Source: an uncultured Bacteroidota bacterium
GTDB taxonomy: Bacteria > Bacteroidota > Bacteroidia > Chitinophagales > Chitinophagaceae
Reading direction: 5' to 3'
NCBI GenBank assembly: GCA_903878475.1
Contig: CAIRHQ010000181.1
Coordinates: 1 to 34,718, forward strand
Length of the DNA: 34,718 nt
Shown here: positions 17,141-24,970 of the stretch, one piece after another
Layout of the letters: each line of letters starts with the position of its first letter
Numbering within the stretch: position 1 is the first letter of the stretch
Notes under the pieces: generated by a model
What the model was told of the DNA's origin: nothing
What the model saw: the letters and a program-made list of their open reading frames with translations, nothing else
The model's database searches: none
Made by a program: the position numbers and the translations under genes

Positions 17141-17905
17141 TGATATTCTTTTATGGTCTGCTGGATCGTACTTCACAAAGATTATTTTTCCCGGCTGGTA
17201 TTTAGCAACAGATTCTTCCATGATGGTACCCCTTACCGTTCCCTGAAATGCAGGCTCATCATCTGGAAGTACTTCCAGTTCCAGCTCAGCATAAGGATTG
17301 TTGCCGTTCACATAAACTCCCAGCCATTGATAATTCTTAATGATGGCGCGGGCAGACTTACCCGTTAGTCGGATCGACTGTAACTCGGCATCCAGTTTTT
17401 CCATCTCGGCTTGCAGGGCTCTTTTTTTAGCTTCGGGGAATACCGATTCTTCTGCTATTGGATGCTCACCGGTTAGGTCAATCACCATTATTTTTTCATT
17501 TTCGGGATCTATCTTTACAGGGACCGTCATACCCGGCCGAAACATATCAGGTTGTAATCTGGAAACCAGTGTCTTTAATGTAGCAGAATATTTTTGTCCG
17601 AAAGAATTCTTCAGTTCCAATACCAGTTTTACCTGAGGACTATTATTGATCGTAACTCCGGTATCTTTTACCTCCAGGATTAACGCCTTTCCTGAAATTC
17701 CTGTTTTTTGTAACCGGTTTGACAAGAGCATGGGCGCAAAAAATAATTTATAAAAAAGCCACGCGATACTACCAAATATAGCAACTAGAATTGCTGCATA
17801 ATAAATACCAAATTCGCCACTACTAGTATAAACACTGATCACGGCTACAATCAAGCCCAGCAGGGCACCGGATAGGCCGATCCAAATTCCAATATTCATT
17901 TTCAT
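17126..17905 (-). CDS. Hypothetical 2-TM protein with two tandem related soluble domains
   Basis: 259 aa; two N-terminal TMs, then GKALILEVKDTGVTIN...FRPGMTVPVKIDPENEKIMVID and GKSARAIIKNYQWLGVYVN...YQPGKIIFVKYDPADHKRISLD. Confidence 0.75.
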   Translation of the reverse strand: MKMNIGIWIGLSGALLGLIVAVISVYTSSGEFGIYYAAILVAIFGSIAWLFYKLFFAPMLLSNRLQKTGISGKALILEVKDTGVTINNSPQVKLVLELKNSFGQKYSATLKTLVSRLQPDMFRPGMTVPVKIDPENEKIMVIDLTGEHPIAEESVFPEAKKRALQAEMEKLDAELQSIRLTGKSARAIIKNYQWLGVYVNGNNPYAELELEVLPDDEPAFQGTVRGTIMEESVAKYQPGKIIFVKYDPADHKRISLDHS

Positions 17906-18013
17906 GATAAGGCTTCAGGGGTCATTTACTCGTCCCCGAGAGTAAGGTAGAAAATTATACACAAAATTGCAAGGGGTAGCCATTATCTGAAAATTTACTT
18001 TTTTCTTTTTGAC

Positions 18014-18048
18014 CAAGTGCTAATTGTTGTAATTTTATCAATAATTAC
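18014..18048 (+). promoter_or_regulatory. Candidate promoter/dyad of the histidine kinase-REC/CRP operon
   Basis: TTTG-18 nt-TAATTTTA (one mismatch to TAnnTTTG), with dyad GTAATT-N8-AATTAC at 18029-18048 overlapping it. Confidence 0.4.
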
Positions 18049-18056
18049 ATTAATGC

Positions 18057-19322
18057 ATGCCATCAGGTTCGGTATTTACACCACAGTATAACAAAATAGA
18101 AAATGAACGTTTTGAAGCATTGTTTCAATTCGCTTCCATGGGTATATTGGTAGCCAACAGCGGTGGCGAAATTGTGTTGGCCAATGATTTCCTGATAACC
18201 TTATTCGGATACGATAATGCGGATGAACTGGTTGGGAATAAGATAGAAAAACTGATCCCCCAACGCTACCATTCAGGCCATGTACATCAACGCGATCATT
18301 ACATGCAGGAACCCAAGCGCAGGCCAATGGGGCGCGGCATTGACCTTTTTGCCAGCCGGAAAGATGGTTCTGAATTCCCGGTAGAGATCAGCCTGAGCAA
18401 TTATTCAACCGACGAGGGTAATTATGCCATTGCCTTTATCACTGATATCTCCAAAAGAAAGGAGATTGAAAATGCCGTGATGGAACAAAAAGAAGAACTG
18501 GCATCCATTAACCTGAAAATTGAGGAACTGAACAATGACCTGGAGAAAAAAGTAGAATTGCGAACCAAGCAATTAAGGGATACCATGAAACAACTGGAAA
18601 CTTCCAGGGATGAGATCACCAAGGCGCTCAGCAAGGAAAAAGAGCTCAGCGACCTGAAAAGTCGGTTTGTATCCATGGCTTCTCATGAATTCAGGACCCC
18701 ACTCAGCACCATCCTGTCTTCGGCCTCACTGGTAGCAAAATATACGGAAAGTGAGGAGCAGGATAAAAGAGACAGGCATATACAGCGTATTAAATCATCT
18801 GTAAACAACCTTACTGATATCCTGAATGAGTTTTTATCGCTGGGCAAAATCGAGGATGGAAAGATCGTTTCCCATTATGCAGATTTCAGCATCAAGGAAA
18901 TGGGAACAGCCATTTGTAATGAGCTTACAGGTATTGCCCGGCCAGGTCAACAATTGATATATACCCATCAGGGGAATGAAATTGTACACCTCGACCCTAC
19001 ACTATTTAGGAATGTGATCATCAATTTATTATCCAATGCCATTAAGTTCACCCCCGAAAATGGTACCATCACCATAACCAGTAAAGTAACTCCAAAAAAA
19101 ATCAGCCTTCGCATAAAAGACAATGGGTTAGGAATTTCGCCCGAAGATCAGAGCCATTTATTTGAACGATTCTTTAGAGGGGCAAATGTGATCAATATTC
19201 AGGGAACCGGATTAGGCCTGCATATTGTTGGAAAATATATAGAACTCATGAATGGCCAGATCGAATTTAATAGCGTGTTGGAAAAAGGTACAGAATTTAT
19301 CATTACTTTTAATACAGAATAA
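18057..19322 (+). CDS. Soluble PAS-domain sensor histidine kinase
   Basis: PAS (RFEALFQFASMGILVANSGGEIVLAN...RKDGSEFPVEISL), coiled coil, H-box SHEFRTPLSTIL, N-box NLLSNAIKFTPENG, G-boxes DNGLGI / GTGLGLHIV; no TM segment. Confidence 0.93.
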   Translation: MPSGSVFTPQYNKIENERFEALFQFASMGILVANSGGEIVLANDFLITLFGYDNADELVGNKIEKLIPQRYHSGHVHQRDHYMQEPKRRPMGRGIDLFASRKDGSEFPVEISLSNYSTDEGNYAIAFITDISKRKEIENAVMEQKEELASINLKIEELNNDLEKKVELRTKQLRDTMKQLETSRDEITKALSKEKELSDLKSRFVSMASHEFRTPLSTILSSASLVAKYTESEEQDKRDRHIQRIKSSVNNLTDILNEFLSLGKIEDGKIVSHYADFSIKEMGTAICNELTGIARPGQQLIYTHQGNEIVHLDPTLFRNVIINLLSNAIKFTPENGTITITSKVTPKKISLRIKDNGLGISPEDQSHLFERFFRGANVINIQGTGLGLHIVGKYIELMNGQIEFNSVLEKGTEFIITFNTE

Positions 19323-19342
19323 CCGAATCCAAATAAAACGAT

Positions 19343-20401
19343 ATGAAGCATTTATTGCTAATTGAAGACAATAACGAGATCAGAGAAAATACCGTAGAAA
19401 TTCTGGAACTCGCAGGCTATAAAGTACATTCTGCTGAAAATGGGAAAATTGGAGTTGAAACCGCTTTGCGGGAAAAGCCAGATCTGATCATTTGTGATAT
19501 CATGATGCCGGTACTGGATGGATATGGGGTTTTACATTTACTGAATATGAATCCCGAGATCAAAGGAACTCCCTTTATATTTCTGACAGCTAAGTCAGAA
19601 CGCAGTGATCTAAGAAAAGGAATGGAAATGGGAGCCGATGACTATATCACCAAACCTTTTAATGATATAGAACTGTTGAATGCCATTGAAAGCCGGCTGA
19701 AAAAAGTGGAACTCATGAAAAAGAATTATGAGTCCAGCGCAGACGGCATGCGGCAGATGCTCAGTGAATTCAACGGAAAAAATATATTGGAAGACATCAC
19801 CAAAGACAGAAATACCAATTATTACAAGAAGAAGCAGATCATCTATACAGAAAGCAATCACCCCTCTCGTCTATTTTATATCATCAAGGGTAAGGTAAAG
19901 ACCTACAAAACGAATAATGAAGGGAAGGAACTGACGGTGGGTCTTTTTAATGAGGGCGATTTTTTAGGATATACGGCGTTGCTGGAAGGTACCATTTATA
20001 AAGAAACAGCTGAAGCCATCGATGAAACGGAAACTGCCATCATTCCCAAAGAAGAATTTGAAGCGCTGATCAACAACAACAAGGAATTGACGCATAAGTT
20101 CATCCAATTGCTGGCCAAAAACATCAGTGAAAAAGAGGAACAATTACTCGGACTGGCATACAATTCATTAAGGAAACGAGTAGCCGATGCGTTGGTGACC
20201 CTGCAGAATAAATACAAAAAATCGGGACAGCAACCATTCTCCATTCATATTTCAAGAGAAGATCTGGCCAATATTGCAGGCACAGCCACTGAATCACTGA
20301 TCCGCACCCTAAGTGATTTTAAAAGCGAAAAATTGATCGAGATCAAGGAAGGAAATATCATCATCCTGAACGAGAAGAAATTGGCAGACATGCTCAATTG
20401 A
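19343..20401 (+). CDS. Response regulator fused to a CRP/FNR-type regulator (REC - cyclic-nucleotide-binding-like - HTH_Crp)
   Basis: REC: LLIEDNNEIRENT...LIICDIMMPVLDGYG...FLTAKSE...DDYITKPF; cNMP-like: SRLFYIIKGKVKTYKTNNEGKELTVGLFNEGDFLGYTALLEG; HTH: ISREDLANIAGTATESLIRTLSDFKSEKLIEI. Confidence 0.93.
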   Translation: MKHLLLIEDNNEIRENTVEILELAGYKVHSAENGKIGVETALREKPDLIICDIMMPVLDGYGVLHLLNMNPEIKGTPFIFLTAKSERSDLRKGMEMGADDYITKPFNDIELLNAIESRLKKVELMKKNYESSADGMRQMLSEFNGKNILEDITKDRNTNYYKKKQIIYTESNHPSRLFYIIKGKVKTYKTNNEGKELTVGLFNEGDFLGYTALLEGTIYKETAEAIDETETAIIPKEEFEALINNNKELTHKFIQLLAKNISEKEEQLLGLAYNSLRKRVADALVTLQNKYKKSGQQPFSIHISREDLANIAGTATESLIRTLSDFKSEKLIEIKEGNIIILNEKKLADMLN

Positions 20402-20412
20402 TGCATGCTGGC

Positions 20413-20802
20413 TTATAATTCAGTTGCCAGATATTTATTGAATTCATTTTTCAATTTGGTGAAATCCCGCTCCAGATATTCCATTTCATTGCGCAGCTTA
20501 TCCTGACGTTTCATATTCTTATCGCTCACCACATAAATGGAATTGCTGATATCATCTTTCAGCATCCTGGCCTGTGCATTGATATCATGTTTCAATTCAT
20601 CCATGAATTCATCTTTCAAAATAAACCGGTTTTGAAACTGTTCGGCCAATGCGAGAAATTCTTTGCTGCTTTCCTGGTCAACTACTTCAGATAACCGATT
20701 TTTCAGAAAACTATTTTCCTGCTTAAAAAAATCAATAGAGCGGCCCCATGTAAGATTTTCGTGGAGAAATTGTTGGTGTTTAGATAGTTTAGTAGTTGAC
20801 AT
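20413..20802 (-). CDS. Hypothetical coiled-coil protein
   Basis: 129 aa, charged and helical; own ATG, no recognised family. Confidence 0.65.
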   Translation of the reverse strand: MSTTKLSKHQQFLHENLTWGRSIDFFKQENSFLKNRLSEVVDQESSKEFLALAEQFQNRFILKDEFMDELKHDINAQARMLKDDISNSIYVVSDKNMKRQDKLRNEMEYLERDFTKLKNEFNKYLATEL

Positions 20803-20907
20803 AATATTCCCTGATTCAGAACAGCAGTATTTTAATTTATTGAATTAAAGATAATTTTAGTGTTAGTATAATTGAACGATAAAAATCATATATACGAATG
20901 AGATTCG

Positions 20908-21609
20908 TCAGGGTTTATAGCATTCTTGCATGGTCATTTTATTGGAAACAATATCAGGACTAACATACGGTATCCCCAATCCCATGCCGCGAAGGATCAG
21001 CAGACAGGCTATACAGACCATCAGGTATGGATAAACCTTGCGTATCTTCATCCTCACTCCCGCGCCAATATGATTCGCGAAGAAAATGATTGTCCACATA
21101 ACAGGCAATGTACCCACCCCAAAAGCTGCCATAAAAATCACACTGTCCAATATAGAACCGGATGATAGTCCTGCCGCCATCGCCATATACACCATACCAC
21201 AGGGCAATAAACCATTCAGCATACCGATCATTAGTAATGAACGGTAATTATTCTTTGTATATAGTTTTCCCATCAACTGGCGAACTATCTTGAAAAAATT
21301 TGCCACTGGTGGAAGATGATCAAAACTATACCTCATCAACAGGAAAAACAATATCAAGGTTCCTAATATGATGGACAACCACTGTTGGAACCCGAATAGA
21401 CTGGCCGATCTTCCTATCCAGCCCACCAACAACCCGAGCAAAGAATAGGTGATTATCCTTCCTGCATTATATAAGAATGAACCCATGAATTTGCGAAAAC
21501 TATTTTCACTTTGTATCGGCAAGGAAAGCGCCAATGGCCCGCACATTCCCACACAGTGGAAACTTCCGAGTAAGCCCAATGCTATACCTGCTGATAATAA
21601 TGCGATCAT
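20908..21609 (-). CDS. Sulfite exporter TauE/SafE (UreH-like) family membrane protein
   Basis: LLGSFHCVGMCGPLALSLPI...GRIITYSLLGLLVGWIG...GLLPCGMVYMAMAAG, typical of cbb3-cluster-associated members. Confidence 0.85.
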   Translation of the reverse strand: MIALLSAGIALGLLGSFHCVGMCGPLALSLPIQSENSFRKFMGSFLYNAGRIITYSLLGLLVGWIGRSASLFGFQQWLSIILGTLILFFLLMRYSFDHLPPVANFFKIVRQLMGKLYTKNNYRSLLMIGMLNGLLPCGMVYMAMAAGLSSGSILDSVIFMAAFGVGTLPVMWTIIFFANHIGAGVRMKIRKVYPYLMVCIACLLILRGMGLGIPYVSPDIVSNKMTMQECYKP

Positions 21610-21636
21610 ACTATTTTGTTAGTCTAAATAAATTTT

Positions 21637-22068
21637 TTAGAAAACTATTTTTTTCTCCGAATAATAATCAAGTCCATCTACCTGCCAATTGACATGTAAC
21701 TCATAAGCCCCCTTGTAGCCCGGAGGAATGGAAAGTGTATAACTGGTATCGGTTACTGAAAAATCTTTCCGGATATCCCTATTTTCATCTGATGGGCAAT
21801 ACAACAACACATTTCCTTTGATGAGTTTTCCGGCAAAATCCTTTGGAAAACTGATCTGCAACTGATTTTCTTTTAATGCGAATTGCAGCTCCGCCGACAA
21901 TGCATCGGCCCGTTTTGTTTGATCGATCCGCTGCTGGTATTTTAACTCCTGGGCATAATAATCAGGCGTTACCAGATCGTCCTTCTCGCCCGACACTTTG
22001 AATACCATGAATAATATTCCGGCAACAAATGCGAGATAAACAAAAAGTATTTTATGTCCCCAGTTCAT
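21637..22068 (-). CDS. FixH family protein
   Basis: MNWGHKILFVYLAFVAGILFMVFKVSGEKDDLVTPDYYAQELKYQQRIDQTKRA; located between ccoG and the TauE/SafE gene. Confidence 0.88.
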   Translation of the reverse strand: MNWGHKILFVYLAFVAGILFMVFKVSGEKDDLVTPDYYAQELKYQQRIDQTKRADALSAELQFALKENQLQISFPKDFAGKLIKGNVLLYCPSDENRDIRKDFSVTDTSYTLSIPPGYKGAYELHVNWQVDGLDYYSEKKIVF

Positions 22069-22093
22069 GTTGATTGTTTTAAAATTTAATAAA

Positions 22094-23512
22094 TCAATGA
22101 TACACTTCCGGTCCGATAAATTTGGCAGTAATGGTTTTCAATTTTTTTTCATTTTCATATAACCCAATGACCAATGCCGTTTTCCATCCATTCAATTGTT
22201 CTGGTTTTAGATTCACAAAGAATTGCAGGTTGGTATAATCCTCTTTTTTAACCACCAAGCTACTGCTTCCTACAAATGTGATCTCCCCCGCCATATTTTC
22301 AAGCTTCAACGTGAACGGAATATCTTCGTGTGTTTTGTTGGCCAGTTTAAGGCTATACAAGTTGGCAATTCGACCATCCGGCAATGTACTGTACGTCATA
22401 CCGGCTGTACGCATCAATCGGGCATCAAGGTTGGTACGACTTACCAACAGGAATACCAATAAGCTCAGGAGTATGGTCAGTACTACGGTGTAGGCTTTGA
22501 TACGAGCGGTGAATTTCAACTGCACTCCACTGGCAATACTATTTTCAGAAGCATACCGGATCAGACCCTTTGGTTTTTGAATACCTTCCATGATGGAATC
22601 GCAGGCATCAATACAGGCGGTACAATTCACGCATTCCAACTGGGTTCCATTGCGAATATCGATAGCCGTTGGACAAACCCTTACACAGGCAAAACAATCG
22701 ATACAATCACCTGATTCAGCAGGTTGATTGAGATCGTCTTTTCTGAATTTTCCCCTGGGCTCTCCACGCTTATTGTCGTAAGCTACCATGATGGAATTCT
22801 TATCAAGCAATACACCCTGTAATCTTCCATAGGGACATACCACGATACAAACCTGTTCCCTGAACCACCAGTACACAAAAAAGAATACAGAAGTAAACAC
22901 GATAAGGGAAACCAAGGTGCCTGTATTGGCACCCGGATTTTCCATATAGCCAATCAGTTTGTCCATACCGATCAGGTAGGCCAGAAAAAAATTTGCAATG
23001 ATGAATGAGATAGAAAAAAAGGTAATGAACTTGAATGTCCTTTTCATTAATTTTTCAGCATTCCAGGGCATTTCCCTGAGTTGCTTTTGCCTGCCGGCAT
23101 CGCCATCTATCCAATATTCAATTTTACGAAAGACCATTTCCATGAAAATGGTTTGGGGACAAGCCCATCCGCAAAATAATCTTCCAAAGATCACTGTGAA
23201 CACGATCACAAATACAATGAACGTCAGCATTGCGATCCCGAAGATGAAGAAATCCTGGGGCCAGAACACCATTCCAAAGATGATGAACTTGCGCTCCAGT
23301 ACATTCAGCATGAAGAGCGGCTCACCATGCAGCTTAATAAAAGGAAGTGTAAAAAATACTGCTAGGTAAAAAATACTGAACCAGGTGCGCAGGTTATATA
23401 ACCTGCCCTTGGGTTTTCGTGGATTTATGAAATTGCGTTTACCCTCACTGTTGATGGTCGCCACAGAATCCCTGAAAGACCCCTCTTCATCCAGTTCAAT
23501 AGTCTTTTTCAT
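22094..23512 (-). CDS. ccoG: Cytochrome c oxidase accessory protein CcoG (FixG/RdxA)
   Basis: GRLFCGWACPQTIFMEMVFRKIEYWIDGD; ferredoxin motifs CIDCFACVRVCP and CVNCTACIDACD; C-terminal IgG-like domain. Confidence 0.95.
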   Translation of the reverse strand: MKKTIELDEEGSFRDSVATINSEGKRNFINPRKPKGRLYNLRTWFSIFYLAVFFTLPFIKLHGEPLFMLNVLERKFIIFGMVFWPQDFFIFGIAMLTFIVFVIVFTVIFGRLFCGWACPQTIFMEMVFRKIEYWIDGDAGRQKQLREMPWNAEKLMKRTFKFITFFSISFIIANFFLAYLIGMDKLIGYMENPGANTGTLVSLIVFTSVFFFVYWWFREQVCIVVCPYGRLQGVLLDKNSIMVAYDNKRGEPRGKFRKDDLNQPAESGDCIDCFACVRVCPTAIDIRNGTQLECVNCTACIDACDSIMEGIQKPKGLIRYASENSIASGVQLKFTARIKAYTVVLTILLSLLVFLLVSRTNLDARLMRTAGMTYSTLPDGRIANLYSLKLANKTHEDIPFTLKLENMAGEITFVGSSSLVVKKEDYTNLQFFVNLKPEQLNGWKTALVIGLYENEKKLKTITAKFIGPEVYH

Positions 23513-23564
23513 AATACATATTTCTCAAATTCGTCTAAACAATATCTAATCAAAAAGACCATCC

Positions 23565-24761
23565 TTATGGCTTCTTCACTGTCACAGAATCCAGCTTCAC
23601 TACTTTAACAGTATCTTTTTTCACCCCGGCAGAATCTGCTTTAGGTGTAGTTGCCACATCCACATACATATCGCCCTGTGGCGCTTTGGCATTTGGCGGA
23701 TTGGTACCACGCAATGATTTTACATAACTCGCCAGCAAACTGATCTCCTTAGGATTGAATTTGGTGCTCCAGGATTGCATGCCCTTGTCGGGATAACCAA
23801 TCTTAATGCTCTTAAAAATATCATTCAATGATCCCTTGTGGATCCAGTAATCATCTGTTAAGTTCGGACCTACATTACCGGCACCACCCTTTAAATGGCA
23901 GGCCACACAATTAGCCTCAAACATTTGTTGAGCAGTGGCGAGGCCAGCTGCATCAGCCATGGGCACATTGTTCTCATCGATCTTATCCTTATTCTGTGCA
24001 TCATAGATATCCTTTTCCACCTTAGCTTTTTCCATTTCAGCTACATATTCCTGATCAGGATTTTTTCCGATCCCCAACACATGAAAATTAAGCAGGTATA
24101 CCAAGGCAATACCAATGGTGATATAGAATCCGTATTTCCACCAGGGTGGCAGGGCATTGTCAAGTTCATGGATGCCATCATAATCATGATCGAGCATCAC
24201 ATCTGCTTCCTTCTCTACGGGGATGGCCTTGGTAAATAATTTAGAATCCATTCTTGCCCACCAGCTACCGAGTGCCGATTTCTGACCAGCAACAACTTTT
24301 CTTTCGGGCATTAATTCATAATAAATCCTGCGGATAGAAAATGCCATGAACAAGATCACCAACACTTCGATGGCGATCACTGTTACAAAGAAGTAGAAGG
24401 TAGTTTCAGATAGTCCACCATAATTTGGCACTACTTTAACCGCTGCCGCAGCATCCTGAGCAAAGCTCTGCTGGGCCAATAAACTTCCTGCTATCAGCAA
24501 TAGCAAGCCCAATGCTTTAGGTGTATTCCTGCTTTTTTCCATTACCTGACGGCTGAGTTCTACTAATATCCTACCCATCCCCCAGATAACAAAAGATAGC
24601 ACAACGGTCATGATTACCAGTAAAACAGCCAATTGGTTGTTCCCGGAGGCTACCGTTTTTTCTGCAGTTGTTGCAGCATTCTGCGCCAGTATCACCTGTG
24701 CCATTGGAAGGCTGATTGCGGCAAGAAATATTTTCTTTTTTATAGATGAAATGAATTGCAT
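23565..24761 (-). CDS. ccoP: cbb3-type cytochrome c oxidase subunit III (CcoP-like, single CxxCH)
   Basis: PPWWKYGFYITIGIALVYLL; single heme motif FEANCVACHLKGG; start MQFISSIKKK at 24761 preferred because the longer ORF overlaps the upstream gene. Confidence 0.88.
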   Translation of the reverse strand: MQFISSIKKKIFLAAISLPMAQVILAQNAATTAEKTVASGNNQLAVLLVIMTVVLSFVIWGMGRILVELSRQVMEKSRNTPKALGLLLLIAGSLLAQQSFAQDAAAAVKVVPNYGGLSETTFYFFVTVIAIEVLVILFMAFSIRRIYYELMPERKVVAGQKSALGSWWARMDSKLFTKAIPVEKEADVMLDHDYDGIHELDNALPPWWKYGFYITIGIALVYLLNFHVLGIGKNPDQEYVAEMEKAKVEKDIYDAQNKDKIDENNVPMADAAGLATAQQMFEANCVACHLKGGAGNVGPNLTDDYWIHKGSLNDIFKSIKIGYPDKGMQSWSTKFNPKEISLLASYVKSLRGTNPPNAKAPQGDMYVDVATTPKADSAGVKKDTVKVVKLDSVTVKKP

Positions 24762-24771
24762 GTCTTTCAAT

Positions 24772-24963
24772 TTATAATGTTGAGTTAGATAATTCCTCTT
24801 TGTCAAAAGGGATATTCGATAATTCATCCAGTTTCGATTTTCTCATTCTTTTTACCAATACCAGTAAGATGACAAAGAAGAGAAAAAAGATCAGCAATGA
24901 GATCATCGGATAGATCTGCACATTGCTTATTGATTCAGCATATTGCTTAATGAATTTGAACAT
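24772..24963 (-). CDS. ccoQ: CcoQ-like small membrane subunit
   Basis: 63 aa; one TM (MISLLIFFLFFVILLVLVKRMRK), between ccoNO and ccoP. Confidence 0.75.
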   Translation of the reverse strand: MFKFIKQYAESISNVQIYPMISLLIFFLFFVILLVLVKRMRKSKLDELSNIPFDKEELSNSTL

Positions 24964-24970
24964 GTGTTAT

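Noticed and set aside
17926-17945. ACTCGTCCCCGAGAGT as a hairpin
   Set aside because: Imperfect short stem without supporting context.
24762-24827. Extended N-terminus of the CcoP ORF
   Set aside because: Overlaps ccoQ and precedes a good start (MQFISSIKKKIFLAAISLPMAQ).
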